Assembly (NCBI GenBank): GCA_017461945.1
Contig: JAFTSB010000011.1
Coordinates: 1-64,000, forward strand
Source of the DNA: Clostridia bacterium
Lineage (GTDB): Bacteria; Bacillota; Clostridia; Oscillospirales; CAG-272
Direction: 5' to 3'
Length of the DNA stretch: 64,000 bases
Within the stretch, counting starts at the first letter, position 1; each line of letters starts with the position of its first letter. The notes beneath the pieces are model-generated. The model ran no database searches and was not told the DNA's origin. It worked only from the letters and a program-made list of their open reading frames with translations. This document shows positions 51,846 through 63,937 of the stretch, in pieces. The translations under genes were made by a program, and so were the position numbers.

Positions 51846-53000
51846 ATGAAAATCGTCTTTGATCGCCAAACGGTACTGGCCGCAACCGCACCCTTAATGG
51901 CCGCAGCAGGAGGCAAATCCACCCTCCCTGCTATCGAAGGCATTCGCATCGAGGCAAGGATGCCCGATACCTGTATTCTGACCACCTATGACCTGGAAAA
52001 GGGTCTGCAGACCACCATTGAAGCACAGGTGCTGGAGGAGGGCTGCTATATCATCAATGCCCAAAAGTTTAACCAGACCATGCGCGTGATGGATGGCAGC
52101 GAGGTCATGCTGACTGTGGACAAGAACCTCAGCGCCGTGATCGAAAGCGGCAAGTCCTCTCATAAAATGAACGCACTTAAGGGTGAGGAGTTCCCCGAGC
52201 TGCCCTTGCTGCAAAGTGAGCGCGGCTTTTCGCTGCCTGCCGGCACGCTGCGCGAGATGATGGGCAAGACCATGTATGCCATGGGCGTGAACGACCAGCG
52301 CAACGTGTTGAACGGCACCTATTTTGAGGTGGAGAACGATAAGCTGCTGCTGGTGGCCTGCGACTCCTTTAAGCTGGCAAAATGCTCGATGAAAACCACC
52401 ATTGAAAATAAGAACGCCGACGGCACCGACCTGCGCTATCGCTTTATTGTGCCGGTCAAGACCGTGAATGAGCTGTACAAGCTGATCTCGGGCGATGAAA
52501 AGAGCGAAGTTCGCATTCATATGACCCGAAAGCACATCATCTTCTACATCGGGGAGCTGATCTTCTTCTCCCGCTTGGTAGACGGCGATTACATTGACTT
52601 TGACCGCATCATCATCCGTCAGCACAAGATCTACATTACCCTTGACCGCGAGGATCTGCTCTCTGCCCTGGATCGCGCCGCTCTGATCACCGAGGAGCGC
52701 GTAGCTGGTTCGGTGCGCTCCCACGTGAAGCTCCAGCTGGATAGCGGCCTTTTGAAAATTCTGGCTGCCTCGGCTGCCGGCTCTACCTATGACGAGATCG
52801 AGGTGGAGCAGGAGGGTGGCGACCTGCTGATCGCCTTTAACAACCGCTTCCTTATTGATTCGGTGCGTGCCTGCGAGTGCGATAAGGTCCGCATTGCCCT
52901 TTCTTCTCCTCTCACCAGCGTCAATATTGAGCCGGCAGAGGGTGGCAAGGAGGAGTGCGAGGATCTGTTTATGCTGTTGCCCGTTCGTATGAAGGAATGA
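51846..53000 (+). CDS. dnaN: DNA polymerase III beta clamp
   Basis: A 384-residue sliding clamp with the expected three-domain pattern: MKIVFDRQTVLAATAPLMAAAG, EFPELPLL in domain 1 and a C-terminal VNIEPAEGGKEECEDLFMLLPVRM tail. It tethers the polymerase to DNA. GAAAGGAGC precedes the ATG. It is followed by recF after 8 bases; the S4-domain gene yaaA often found between them is absent. Confidence 0.98.
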   Translation: MKIVFDRQTVLAATAPLMAAAGGKSTLPAIEGIRIEARMPDTCILTTYDLEKGLQTTIEAQVLEEGCYIINAQKFNQTMRVMDGSEVMLTVDKNLSAVIESGKSSHKMNALKGEEFPELPLLQSERGFSLPAGTLREMMGKTMYAMGVNDQRNVLNGTYFEVENDKLLLVACDSFKLAKCSMKTTIENKNADGTDLRYRFIVPVKTVNELYKLISGDEKSEVRIHMTRKHIIFYIGELIFFSRLVDGDYIDFDRIIIRQHKIYITLDREDLLSALDRAALITEERVAGSVRSHVKLQLDSGLLKILAASAAGSTYDEIEVEQEGGDLLIAFNNRFLIDSVRACECDKVRIALSSPLTSVNIEPAEGGKEECEDLFMLLPVRMKE

Positions 53001-53008
53001 TCGGATAA

Positions 53009-54112
53009 ATGTATTGCAACAGCATCACGTTGACCGATTTCCGCAACATTAGGGGGGCAAGCGTCTCCTTTGACGAGGGGGTCAACGTTCTGTATGGAAA
53101 CAATGCCCAAGGAAAAACCAATTTTTTGGAGGGCATTTACTACGCCGCCATTGGAAAGAGCTTTCGCGGCCAGCACGCCCCGGAGGTGATCGCCTTTGGC
53201 AGCGAGGGTGCCCAGCTCTCGCTGGACTATACCGCCGGCGGCAGGCGGCAAAACATTACCATGCGCTTGTTTCAAAACCGCGCCCGTGCGGTGGAGAAAA
53301 ACAAGGTGCGCGTGACCCGGATGTCTGAGCTGGTCGGCAGCTTTCGTGCCGTGCTGTTTTGCCCGGAGCATCTGTCGCTGATCAAGGGTGGCCCGGCCGA
53401 GCGCAGACAGTTCTTGGACATTGCGGTCAGCGCCTCGGAGCCGGTGTATCTCTCTACCCTGCAGCGCTACGGTCAGATCTTAAAGCAGCGCAATGCGTTG
53501 ATCCGTCGCGCAAAGGAGGAGCCTGAAATTTTTCGCTCCACGGTGGATGTTTGGTCTGCCCAGCTGGCCAAGGAGGCTGCCTATATTGCCCGCAGCCGCG
53601 CCCGCTATGTAAAACGGGCAGAAAAATTTGTAAAGGAATGCTTTGCCGATATGACCGGCGAGGCAGAGACCCCCACGCTCCTGTATCTGGGATGCGATAA
53701 GACCGGGGGCGATTATGAGGACGTTTCTCACACCGAAAAGGTGTTGTATCAGCAGCTTTCTACCGCGCACGAGCGGGAGATCGGTGCCGGTGCCACCCTG
53801 TGGGGGACCCACAAGGATGATATCGACGTAGAGCTGAACGGACACAGCGCAAGGCTGTTTGCCTCCCAGGGGCAGCAGCGCTCGCTTGCCCTTGCCTTAA
53901 AGCTTGCCGAAGGGGAAATTTGCCGCGAGGATTGCGGCGAATATCCGGTATTTCTCTTTGACGACGTGCTATCGGAGCTGGATCGCCGCCGCCGGGAATA
54001 TTTGCTGAAAAAAATGAACGGCAAGCAGGTGATCATGACCTCCTGCGAGGCTGTGGATCATTTTAACGGCAAGATCCTTTATGTGGAAAACGGCACCATA
54101 CGGGAAATGTAA
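53009..54112 (+). CDS. recF: DNA replication and repair protein RecF
   Basis: A 367-residue SMC-like ATPase. Walker A GNNAQGKTN is near residue 31-39, the signature motif FASQGQQRSLALALKLAE and Walker B FLFDDVLSELD follow. It loads RecA at gaps. The ATG at 53009 lies close behind dnaN. Confidence 0.97.
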   Translation: MYCNSITLTDFRNIRGASVSFDEGVNVLYGNNAQGKTNFLEGIYYAAIGKSFRGQHAPEVIAFGSEGAQLSLDYTAGGRRQNITMRLFQNRARAVEKNKVRVTRMSELVGSFRAVLFCPEHLSLIKGGPAERRQFLDIAVSASEPVYLSTLQRYGQILKQRNALIRRAKEEPEIFRSTVDVWSAQLAKEAAYIARSRARYVKRAEKFVKECFADMTGEAETPTLLYLGCDKTGGDYEDVSHTEKVLYQQLSTAHEREIGAGATLWGTHKDDIDVELNGHSARLFASQGQQRSLALALKLAEGEICREDCGEYPVFLFDDVLSELDRRRREYLLKKMNGKQVIMTSCEAVDHFNGKILYVENGTIREM

Positions 54113-54117
54113 TGGCA

Positions 54118-54153
54118 AAAAAGCAGAACGGATTTTCAACACGCTGCTTTTTC
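54118..54153 (+). terminator. Weak hairpin after recF
   Basis: AAAAAGCAG and CTGCTTTTT form a 9-bp stem with a 17-base loop. T-rich after. It may be a partial terminator or processing site between recF and remB. Confidence 0.4.
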
Positions 54154-54202
54154 CCTCACAAAAACCGTATCCCATTGAAAATTCTCTATAAGGAGAAAAA
54201 CG

Positions 54203-54460
54203 ATGTATCTACACATCGGTAATAACCGAAATATCCGAGAAAAATCCATCATCGGTATTTTTGATACCGACACGGCCACGGTTTCGGTCGTATCCCGCAA
54301 ATTTCTGACGACTGCAGAAAAAAGCGGCAGGCTGGAAAGCTCCACCGAGGAAATTCCCAAATCCTTTATTGTATTTGAGGATAAGGGCGATTTTAAGGTC
54401 TGCTTTTCTCAGCTTTCTACTGCGGCGCTGCTTGGCAGAAGCGGTAATGAACAAAATTGA
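54203..54460 (+). CDS. remB: RemB/YaaB-type DUF370 protein
   Basis: An 85-residue protein, MYLHIGNNRNIREKSIIGIFDTDT then FIVFEDKGDFKVCFSQLST, matching the DUF370/RemB family found between recF and gyrB in Firmicutes. Homologues influence extracellular matrix genes in Bacillus. AAGGAG precedes the ATG. The position in the replication cluster is conserved. Confidence 0.93.
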   Translation: MYLHIGNNRNIREKSIIGIFDTDTATVSVVSRKFLTTAEKSGRLESSTEEIPKSFIVFEDKGDFKVCFSQLSTAALLGRSGNEQN

Positions 54461-54477
54461 ATGAAATGAGCTTTTAG

Positions 54478-56469
<1,992 letters not shown>

Positions 56470-56505
56470 TTAGGTTTTACACCAATCAAACGAAAGGAAA
56501 TTGCT

Positions 56506-59073
56506 GTGGAACACAATAAAAACGAGAATATTGAATTCCCGAATCAAAGGATAGAAGACATTGATATGGAGAAACGGGTCAAGCAGGCCTTTATTGAATA
56601 CTCCATGTCGGTGATCATGGCTCGCGCACTGCCCGACGTGCGCGACGGCATGAAGCCCGGTCAGAGACGTATCATGTACGCCATGTACGAGGATCATCTG
56701 ACCTCTGATAAGCCCTTCCGTAAATCGGCCACCACGGTTGGTAACGTGCTGGGTCGTTATCACCCCCATGGTGACTCGGCGGTGTACGGTACCATGGTTC
56801 GTATGGCGCAGGATTTCTCTCTGCGTTATCCCTTGGTCGAGGGTCACGGCAACTTTGGCTCGGTGGATGGTGACGGCGCGGCCGCTTACCGTTATACCGA
56901 GGCAAGATTGGCCAAGATCTCCGACGAGCTGATGGCCGACCTGGAAAAAGAGGTAGTGCCCTTTGGCCCCAACTTTGATAACCGTTTGCGTGAGCCCCTG
57001 GTGCTGCCCTCCCGCTTCCCCAACCTGCTGGTCAACGGCTCGGTGGGTATTGCAGTCGGTATGGCCACCAACATTCCCCCTCACAATCTGGGTGAGGTCA
57101 TTGACGCGACCATTTACCGTATGGATCACCCCGCGTGCGAGGTGGAGGAGCTGATGCAGTATGTCAAGGGCCCCGACTTTCCCACCGCCGCCACCTGCTA
57201 TGGTGTCAACGGTATCATCGAGGCTTATAAGACCGGCCGCGGCCGCGTAATGGTCCGCTCGAAATGCACGGTGGATGAAGAAAAGTATACCATTACCGTG
57301 ACTGAGCTGCCCTATCAGGTCAACAAATCCATGCTGGTGCAGTCCATCGCTGCATTGGTACGCGATAAGAAAATCGAGGGTATTACCGATATCAAGGACG
57401 TTTCCAACGGCCGTGAAGGTATCCGCATCATCATTCATTATCGCCGCGATGCCAACGGCCAGGTCATTCTCAATCAGCTGTATAAAAACACCCAGCTGCA
57501 GGATACCTGTGCCATCAATATGCTGGCTCTGGTAAATAACGAGCCTAAGGTGCTTTCCCTGCCCCAGATTTTGGATCATTATATTGATCACCAGGAGTCT
57601 GTTATCCGTCGCCGCACCCAGTTTGATCTGGATAAGGCCGAGGCAAGAGCCCACATTTTAGAGGGCTATAAGATCGCCAACGATAACATTGACGAGGTGG
57701 TTGCCCTGATCCGCTCTACCGCCTCTATTCCGGAAGCCAAGGAAAAGCTGATGAACGGCTTTGGTCTGACCGATACCCAGGCACAGGCCATTGTGGAAAT
57801 GACCCTTGGCAAGCTGACCGGTCTGGAGCGTCAGAAGATCGAGGACGAGCTGCTTAAGCTCCACAATCTGATCACCGAGCTGCGCGGTATTCTGGCCGAC
57901 GAGGAAAAGATCAAGGATATCATCAAAGAGGAAATGAACGAGATCCGCCGCAAATACGCCGATGCCCGCCGCACCGAGATCGTGGCCGCCACCGACGATA
58001 TTGATCTGGAGGATCTGATCGAGCGCCACGACTGCGTGATCACGCTGACCCATGCCGGCTATATCAAGCGCCAGCCTGCCGATACCTATCAGGCACAGAA
58101 TAAGGGCGGCAAGGGTATTATCGGTATGACCACCAAGGACGAGGACTTTATCGAAAGAATGATGGTGGTGCATAGCCACTCCTATCTGATGCTGTTCACC
58201 AACACGGGTAAGGTCTTTATGCGCAAGGCTTATCAGATTCCCGAGGCCTCCCGCACCGCAAAGGGATCGAATCTGATCAACATCATTGAAATCGAGCCCG
58301 GTGAAACCGTGACCACCATGATCTCGGTGCCCGAGTTCAGCGAGGAGCTGTTCCTCACCATGGTGACTCGCAACGGTATCATCAAGCGTACCGCTTTGAT
58401 GGAATATGAGTATCAGCGCAAGGGCGGTAAGCGCGCCCTGACCCTGGACGAGGGTGACGAGCTGGTATTTGTCATGTGCTCTGATGGTAGCTCCGATGTG
58501 GTGATCGCCACCCACGAGGGCTCGGCTGCCCGCTTTAGCGAGAGCAACGCCCGTACCCTTGGCAGAACTGCCCGCGGTGTGCGCGGCGTGCGACTGCGTG
58601 AGGGCGACTATGTTGTAGGTGCCGTGATGGTAGAGGACAGCAAGAAGCTGATCACCATTACCGAAAAGGGCTATGGCAAGCGCACCGATTTTGAAGAATT
58701 CCGCGTTAAGGGACGCGGCGGTCTGGGCGTAACCTGCCACAACCTCACCGACAAGACCGGTCTTTTGGCCGGCATTGCTGCTGTAGATGACGGCGACGAT
58801 CTGATGATGATCACCAACTCCGGTACCATCATCCGCACTCCCGTTGCCTCCATCAATACCTATTCCCGTGCTGCCTCCGGCGTTATTGTCATGAGACTGG
58901 CCGATGGTCAGAGCATTGTGAACTTTACCAAGGTCGCCCACGAGGAGACTGAGGAAGAAGCATCTGTCGAGACCCAAGCCCCCGTGGCAGAGGGGACCGG
59001 GACCGCAGTTGAGGCTGCAGCAGCCTTGCAGGAGATGGCGGAAAAGGCCGCTGAAGAAACTCCCGAAGTATAA
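56506..59073 (+). CDS. gyrA: DNA gyrase subunit A
   Basis: An 855-residue gyrase breakage-reunion subunit. The catalytic tyrosine is Y130 in AAYRYTEAR. The six-bladed C-terminal domain contains the GyrA-box-like sequence QNKGGKGI. The last 40 residues form an Ala/Glu-rich acidic tail. The start is GTG 56506, 8 bases from AAAGGA; the first 20 residues before MEKRVKQAF are a short acidic extension. Confidence 0.98.
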   Translation: MEHNKNENIEFPNQRIEDIDMEKRVKQAFIEYSMSVIMARALPDVRDGMKPGQRRIMYAMYEDHLTSDKPFRKSATTVGNVLGRYHPHGDSAVYGTMVRMAQDFSLRYPLVEGHGNFGSVDGDGAAAYRYTEARLAKISDELMADLEKEVVPFGPNFDNRLREPLVLPSRFPNLLVNGSVGIAVGMATNIPPHNLGEVIDATIYRMDHPACEVEELMQYVKGPDFPTAATCYGVNGIIEAYKTGRGRVMVRSKCTVDEEKYTITVTELPYQVNKSMLVQSIAALVRDKKIEGITDIKDVSNGREGIRIIIHYRRDANGQVILNQLYKNTQLQDTCAINMLALVNNEPKVLSLPQILDHYIDHQESVIRRRTQFDLDKAEARAHILEGYKIANDNIDEVVALIRSTASIPEAKEKLMNGFGLTDTQAQAIVEMTLGKLTGLERQKIEDELLKLHNLITELRGILADEEKIKDIIKEEMNEIRRKYADARRTEIVAATDDIDLEDLIERHDCVITLTHAGYIKRQPADTYQAQNKGGKGIIGMTTKDEDFIERMMVVHSHSYLMLFTNTGKVFMRKAYQIPEASRTAKGSNLINIIEIEPGETVTTMISVPEFSEELFLTMVTRNGIIKRTALMEYEYQRKGGKRALTLDEGDELVFVMCSDGSSDVVIATHEGSAARFSESNARTLGRTARGVRGVRLREGDYVVGAVMVEDSKKLITITEKGYGKRTDFEEFRVKGRGGLGVTCHNLTDKTGLLAGIAAVDDGDDLMMITNSGTIIRTPVASINTYSRAASGVIVMRLADGQSIVNFTKVAHEETEEEASVETQAPVAEGTGTAVEAAAALQEMAEKAAEETPEV

Positions 59074-59135
59074 AAAACCAAAAATCACATACCGTATCTT
59101 GATTTCTACCACAGGAGACCCGAAAGGAGAAACCT

Positions 59136-60221
59136 ATGAAACGCTTTTTCATTCTGATCGCTATGATCACGCTTCTCACCGCCGCCTTTTGCATTTGTGC
59201 CGGTGCAGAGGTTTTTGAGGGCCGTGCCTTGGACGAGAACGCCATTCACCAGTGGGAGGGAGATAACCCTCCCGAGGGATGGAACGAGGCCTTTGAGCTG
59301 GCCGCCTATTATAAGGTGAGATATCATTTGGATACCGAGACCGGTGTGCTTCGCATTTTCTGCGGTGAGACCTATCCCCAAAAGATGCTGCAGTATGCAA
59401 AGGGCGAGTGGGTGCCGTGGACAAAGGACAATATGCGCCCCTACATTAAGACCGTTATCATTGAAGAGGGTCTGCTTTCGGTGGGCCGCTTCTGCTTCTC
59501 GCATTGTGAAAATCTGGAGACCGTTTACATTCCCCACTCGGTTTTGCGCGTGGACCAGACCTGCTTTTATGAGTGCCCCAAGCTGAAAAATATTTACTAT
59601 GCGGGCACCGAGGCCGATTTTAAAAACTACGTGGAATTTCAAGAGACCCGAAACTCCTATACGGGTGGTGGAAAAACCGTACACGCCAAAGATCTGGTAC
59701 GATTTGGTGAGTCGGTAACGGTGATCTGCCGCAATCAGGACGGTGAGACCTTCCGTGCCTTTACCGTTGGCGGTTATGCCCCCGGCGACCCCTATACGAT
59801 CGTGGCCGAGACCTTTGAGGGTCTGACGCTGGTCAGCAAGAAAAACGAGATCAGCGGCAAGTTCAAAAAGGGTGACACCAAGGTGATCGAATTTGATTAC
59901 ACCTGCAATCACAGTTATGCCTTAAAGGATGAGAAAAAGCTGTGCAGCAGCGCCTGCATCTATTGCGGCTGTGGCAACCCCGATTATATGGATGAGCACA
60001 CCTGGCAGGTGACCTATGACACCGAAAAAACCTTGACCACCGACCGCGAGGTTTTGAAAAAATGCACGGTTTGTGAGGTGGAATACCGTATTGACGGCAA
60101 AACACCGATGATCTGGTACGGGGCCGCCGCTGCCGGTGCTGTGATCATTGTGATCGCCATTGTGTGTGCCATTGTCATTCCCATCCGCAAAAAGAAAAAG
60201 CTGAAGGAAATGACCTGGTAA
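59136..60221 (+). CDS. Exported LRR-containing protein with a C-terminal membrane anchor
   Basis: A 361-residue protein with a signal peptide (MKRFFILIAMITLLTAAFC...AGA), a short run of LRR_5-type units (residues 100-160, FCFSHCENLETVYIPHSV), an Ig-like middle, a Cys-rich segment (CSSACIYCGCGNPD) and a C-terminal transmembrane helix (AAAAGAVIIVIAIVCAIVIPI) with a KKKK stop. It probably faces outward. CGAAAGGAG precedes the ATG. Function unknown. Confidence 0.78.
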   Translation: MKRFFILIAMITLLTAAFCICAGAEVFEGRALDENAIHQWEGDNPPEGWNEAFELAAYYKVRYHLDTETGVLRIFCGETYPQKMLQYAKGEWVPWTKDNMRPYIKTVIIEEGLLSVGRFCFSHCENLETVYIPHSVLRVDQTCFYECPKLKNIYYAGTEADFKNYVEFQETRNSYTGGGKTVHAKDLVRFGESVTVICRNQDGETFRAFTVGGYAPGDPYTIVAETFEGLTLVSKKNEISGKFKKGDTKVIEFDYTCNHSYALKDEKKLCSSACIYCGCGNPDYMDEHTWQVTYDTEKTLTTDREVLKKCTVCEVEYRIDGKTPMIWYGAAAAGAVIIVIAIVCAIVIPIRKKKKLKEMTW

Positions 60222-60244
60222 CCCGATATCGTCTTATAAAAAGA

Positions 60245-60274
60245 GCAAAATCCGCACACGTGTGCGGATTTTGC
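60245..60274. terminator. Hairpin after the exported LRR gene
   Basis: A 30-base perfect palindrome (GCAAAATCCGCACAC half) but only a weak T tract follows. It may be a terminator or a stabilising hairpin. Confidence 0.55.
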
Positions 60275-60306
60275 ATACATAGAGATTTTTGAAGGGAGAA
60301 GTTATT

Positions 60307-61140
60307 ATGAAATTGCAATATTGGGGCACCGCCGCTGCCGAGGGGCTGCCGGCCATCTTTTGCCGCTGTGAAACCTGCCAAAAAGCCCGCGAACGGGGTG
60401 GAAAAAACATTCGTACCCGGCCCAATGCAATGATCGACGGCGTGTTGAAGATCGACTTTAACGCTGACACCTATCAGCAATCTATGAAATATGGTGTGGA
60501 CCTGACCGATTTGAAATATCTGCTGGTGACCCACACTCATTCGGATCATTTTTATCCCAACGATATCAATATGCGTCGGCAGGGCTTTGCCAACTATTGC
60601 GGCAATAAGACCATGCTGACGGTGTATGGCTCTGACAAGGTTATGGCAAGCATTCTTCCAATGGCCGAGGCCAAGTCCATGGCTGGATTGCTGCAGGGCG
60701 TATTGGTACAGCCCATGGAAAAGGTACAGATCGACAAGTATACGGTCTACCCCGTGCGCGGTGTACACGCCGCAGCGGCAGGTCCGTTGGTCTATGCCAT
60801 CACCGATGGTGAAAAGACGCTGCTTTACTGTCACGATTCCGGCCCTCTGCCGGACGAGGTATTTGCCTATTGGAAGGAAAACGGATTGCGATTTGACTAT
60901 GTTTCAATGGACTGCACCTCGGGCTGCTCGCCCATGGATTACGATGCCCATATGAATCTGGAACGAAACATTGCCATGCGTGACCGTTTGCTGGCCGAGG
61001 GATTGGCGGACGGTAAGACCGTGTTCTGCTGCAATCACTTTTCTCACAATGGCGCCCATTCCCTTTACGACGAGTTTGTAGAGATCGCCGCCAAAGAGGG
61101 CTTTATCACCTCCTATGACGGCATGGAAGTGGAGATCTGA
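60307..61140 (+). CDS. Metallo-beta-lactamase-fold phosphodiesterase, PhnP-like
   Basis: A 277-residue hydrolase. The N-terminal GTAAAEGLPAIFCRCETCQKA is typical of the PhnP-like branch, with THTHSDHFY as metal motif and a late CNHFSHNGAHS. Such enzymes cleave cyclic phosphodiesters. No phosphonate genes are nearby, so the physiological substrate is unknown. GGGAG lies before ATG 60307; an ATG 6 codons earlier is less well placed. Confidence 0.82.
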   Translation: MKLQYWGTAAAEGLPAIFCRCETCQKARERGGKNIRTRPNAMIDGVLKIDFNADTYQQSMKYGVDLTDLKYLLVTHTHSDHFYPNDINMRRQGFANYCGNKTMLTVYGSDKVMASILPMAEAKSMAGLLQGVLVQPMEKVQIDKYTVYPVRGVHAAAAGPLVYAITDGEKTLLYCHDSGPLPDEVFAYWKENGLRFDYVSMDCTSGCSPMDYDAHMNLERNIAMRDRLLAEGLADGKTVFCCNHFSHNGAHSLYDEFVEIAAKEGFITSYDGMEVEI

Positions 61141-61712
61141 CGCGAAAACCCGCAAACGGGGTGAGGTTTTGACATTTTAAGCCCTATTACAACCTTGTTT
61201 GCGCACGGGCGGAATGTTGGTCGCGGATGGTGGATCACCCTCATCCGTCGCCTACGGCGCCACCTTCCCCCTACCGGTTAGGTGCGCCATGAACCGATAG
61301 TCTGTAGGGACCGACGTCAAAGGATTGCACGCAATCCTTTCTGCAACCCGATAGGGTTGTTGGCCGGCAGGTCCGTTTTTCAAAGCCAAATTGTGTCATA
61401 CCGAGAGACGGGAGGAGCAAGCCCCTCCCCTACCGGGTTTGTGCGAACATTGCGCACGGTGAGAATGTTGATCGCGGATACGGACGACCTTCTCCCTCGG
61501 CGCTGCCGAGGACCATACACCCCTACGGGTTTGTACGAACATTGCGGCTGCTGCGTCATACCATGACGCGTCTCGTTTCACTCAACGTGTCATCCTGAGC
61601 GCAGTAAAGCGCGCTATGGTATGACGCGTAGTGTCATGGTATGACACAAAAACACTACAGTATGTTGCAAAAATGTTGAAATCCACCCCCATTCCAGATC
61701 AAAGGAGTCACC
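61141..61712. repeat. Repeat-rich intergenic region
   Basis: No gene in 572 bases. It contains two copies of the GAACATTG..AATGTTG.TCGCGGAT repeat (about 61200-61235, 61440-61480), a CCCTCATCCGTCGCCTACGGC repeat that also occurs near 41541, hairpins such as AAAGGATTGC...GCAATCCTTT, and an inverted pair GTCATACCATGAC / GTCATGGTATGAC (61556-61568 and 61633-61645 region) around a TGTCATCCTGAGCG motif common in bacterial dispersed repeats. Confidence 0.65.
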
Positions 61713-62669
61713 ATGAAAAACAAGAAAAAACTGATCGCCGTTATCGTTTCGGTGGTATTGGTGCTGGCCATTCTGGCATCGGTGCTGATCGTGCGTGCCG
61801 TGCTGAATAACCGCCCACCCGATCTGGAAAGTGTCCGCGGACGCTTTACCGAGCTGCTTCTTGCCGCAGGAGAGGTTAACGACATTCTATGGGGCAAGGG
61901 TCTTGCTACCTATCCCCGTGTGTATGAGGAGGTCTTTACCTTTAAGGTGACCACGCAGTACGACGGTGAGGAAAAGACCATGTCGGGCATCCGCTACCTG
62001 ACCGACGATCCCATCCTTTCGGCTGTTGTGGCGTATCGCTATTACATTGCGGTTTCAGAGGATAGCGGCATTGTTTATCGTGATTTTCAAAACGGTGAGA
62101 CCATTCTTGCCGGCAAGCCCGATAGCTATTATCGCTATGCCCGTCGCACCGCCGAAAAAGAGGGCGACGACTATATCCATCACGATGCCGAAAAGGGTCT
62201 GTACTATTACGCTCTCACCGATTTTGACCCCGATGCGGTGTTTGTATATGACGAAAAAGACGAACCGTATTATGATTTTGTGCGCACCGACAGCGGATAT
62301 CTGACCACCGAGGATATTAAGGAAAAGGCCGCGGCGGTCTATTCCCCCGGCTATCTTGCTTCGGTGTATGAAAGCCTGTTCACCGGTATTGCTACCGGTC
62401 AAGGCACGCTGTTTGCCCGTTATATGGATCATGAGAACACCGAGGACGGCACGGTCTATCTGGTCAAATACAATAAGGATGACGGTTATGATCTGACCAA
62501 GTGGGTCTATGATTTTTCCACGATGCAGATGGTGGACGAGAGCAACGCCAAGTTTGTGACGCTGCAGATCGAGCGGTATGAACAGGGCAACGAGGCCAAC
62601 CGCGTGACCGTGACCCACCAGTTTGCCCTGGAAAACGGGCAATGGTATCTGGATAGCCCCAGCTTTTGA
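61713..62669 (+). CDS. Membrane-anchored protein of unknown function
   Basis: A 318-residue protein with an N-terminal anchor (KKLIAVIVSVVLVLAILASVLIVRAVL) and a large exterior domain rich in Tyr/Asp (YYRYARRTAEKEGDDYIHHD, DPDAVFVYDEKDEP, YDLTKWVYDFSTM). It ends GQWYLDSPSF, as in DUF-like strand pairs that bind ligands. I do not recognise a family. AAAGGAG precedes the ATG. It is followed 14 bases later by a ribbon-helix-helix gene. Confidence 0.76.
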   Translation: MKNKKKLIAVIVSVVLVLAILASVLIVRAVLNNRPPDLESVRGRFTELLLAAGEVNDILWGKGLATYPRVYEEVFTFKVTTQYDGEEKTMSGIRYLTDDPILSAVVAYRYYIAVSEDSGIVYRDFQNGETILAGKPDSYYRYARRTAEKEGDDYIHHDAEKGLYYYALTDFDPDAVFVYDEKDEPYYDFVRTDSGYLTTEDIKEKAAAVYSPGYLASVYESLFTGIATGQGTLFARYMDHENTEDGTVYLVKYNKDDGYDLTKWVYDFSTMQMVDESNAKFVTLQIERYEQGNEANRVTVTHQFALENGQWYLDSPSF

Positions 62670-62683
62670 GAAAGGAGTCCCCC

Positions 62684-62914
62684 ATGAAAAAGCAACCCGA
62701 AATTACGGTGCATATGTCCGAGGACGTGCTGCGCCAGCTGCTTTGCCTGTGCGAGGCCGAGCATCGCAGCGTGAACAATCAGATCCTTTTGCTGGTGCGC
62801 AACAGCATTCAGTATTTTGAACGCAGCAAGGGCAGATTTACCAAGGAACAGCTTGCCGCCGTGGATATCACACCCTATGAGGTGAAAGAAGAAACCGACG
62901 CAAAAACCGAATAA
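62684..62914 (+). CDS. Arc-type ribbon-helix-helix protein
   Basis: A 76-residue protein. EITVHMSEDVLRQLLCLCEAEHRSVNNQILLLVRNSI is a good Arc/MetJ-fold pattern: a beta strand, then two helices. These are dimeric DNA-binding regulators, some of them antitoxins. AAAGGAG precedes ATG 62684. It is in an operon with the anchored unknown upstream. No toxin-like gene follows. Confidence 0.84.
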   Translation: MKKQPEITVHMSEDVLRQLLCLCEAEHRSVNNQILLLVRNSIQYFERSKGRFTKEQLAAVDITPYEVKEETDAKTE

Positions 62915-62931
62915 CGGTGTTTGGTTTTAAT

Positions 62932-62970
62932 GAAAATCCGTGGGATCGCTTTGCGATCCCACGGATTTTC
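62932..62970. terminator. Shared terminator of the RHH gene and the minus-strand LRR gene
   Basis: An 18-bp stem (GAAAATCCGTGGGATCGC) and complement with a 3-base loop, flanked by A/T, abutting the LRR stop. Confidence 0.85.
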
Positions 62971-63870
62971 TTATATGGGCGAAAGGGTGGGGCGACTACA
63001 GACAGGTCCCCTTCCCGTGCAGGAATAGATCTTAGTGGTGCCATCTGCAAGGCAATGAATCTTACAGGTAAAATAGTTCACGCCACTATAGCGGCCAATG
63101 GGAGAGGCATGGCGGGTGTGTGTGACATAGATCGGTTCACCGTAATAGGAATCGCGTTCACTCTCGGTGACAAAGCAATCTGCGTTAAGGATGGCTTCGA
63201 TCTGTGATCCGGTGCCGGGATAGGTGATGGAGATCTCGCCCTGAATACCGTCAAAGATCTCCGCACCCAGCACAAAATCAGTGCCTTCGAATACGATCTC
63301 CTTCAGATTTTTGCAAAAGGAAAAGGCGTTCATTCCAATGCTTTTAACCGAGGACGGAATGGTGACCGATGTTAATTCAAAGCAATGGGAAAAGGAGGAG
63401 TTGCCAATGCTCGTTAGCCCTTGCGGAAGCTTTAAAGCGGTAATCAGAAAGTTAGAGGCGAAGGCTTTATCACTTATGGCATGCAGATTTTTGGGGAGCC
63501 GAAGCTCACCGGTGATAGAACAACCATAGAACGCACTCTCCCCGATCTCGGTCAACGAGTCGGGCAGATCAAGCGATAAAAGACCGCTTTGGGTAAAAGC
63601 ATTCGGCCCGATCTTGCGTAGATTTTTTGAAAACACCACGTGCTTCAGACTACGTTTCCAATCAAAGGAACGCTCCTGTATCTCCACAACGGAGTTTGGG
63701 AGGACCACGGTGGAAACCGCGGAAAGACCGATCAAAATTCCCTGACCCACAGAGACGATGCCCTCTGGAATGATCAGATCCTCGGTACAGTCTTCCGGCA
63801 CCGTACAACGAAGCAAAACGCCATTTTCAACGGTGAGGGTATAGCTTCCGGATGTTATTCTTTCTCGCAT
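62971..63870 (-). CDS. Leucine-rich-repeat (LRR_5/BspA-type) protein
   Basis: A 299-residue protein with about seven LRR_5 units (residues 50-215), with repeated LPNSV/LPDSLTEIGESAFYGC/IPSSVKSIGMNAFSFC motifs, and a C-terminal Tyr/Cys-rich domain (YSGVNYFTCKIHCLADGTTKIYSC). No signal peptide. It starts at ATG 63870 behind AGAGG. Similar in architecture to the LRR protein at 45289. Role unknown. Confidence 0.84.
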   Translation of the reverse strand: MRERITSGSYTLTVENGVLLRCTVPEDCTEDLIIPEGIVSVGQGILIGLSAVSTVVLPNSVVEIQERSFDWKRSLKHVVFSKNLRKIGPNAFTQSGLLSLDLPDSLTEIGESAFYGCSITGELRLPKNLHAISDKAFASNFLITALKLPQGLTSIGNSSFSHCFELTSVTIPSSVKSIGMNAFSFCKNLKEIVFEGTDFVLGAEIFDGIQGEISITYPGTGSQIEAILNADCFVTESERDSYYGEPIYVTHTRHASPIGRYSGVNYFTCKIHCLADGTTKIYSCTGRGPVCSRPTLSPI

Positions 63871-63908
63871 GACAGACCTCTGTAAAGAAAAGTAATAAAT
63901 TCAATTTT

Positions 63909-63937
63909 ATTATAAGTGTTGCGCCGCCGATTGTCAA
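63909..63937 (-). promoter_or_regulatory. Perfect consensus promoter of the LRR gene
   Basis: TTGACA (63937-63932), 17 bases, TATAAT (63914-63909) on the minus strand. Confidence 0.85.

Noticed and set aside
62684..62914. Antitoxin of a type II toxin-antitoxin system
   Set aside because: The RHH protein could be one, but its partner in the operon is a large anchored protein and no small toxin gene lies beside it.
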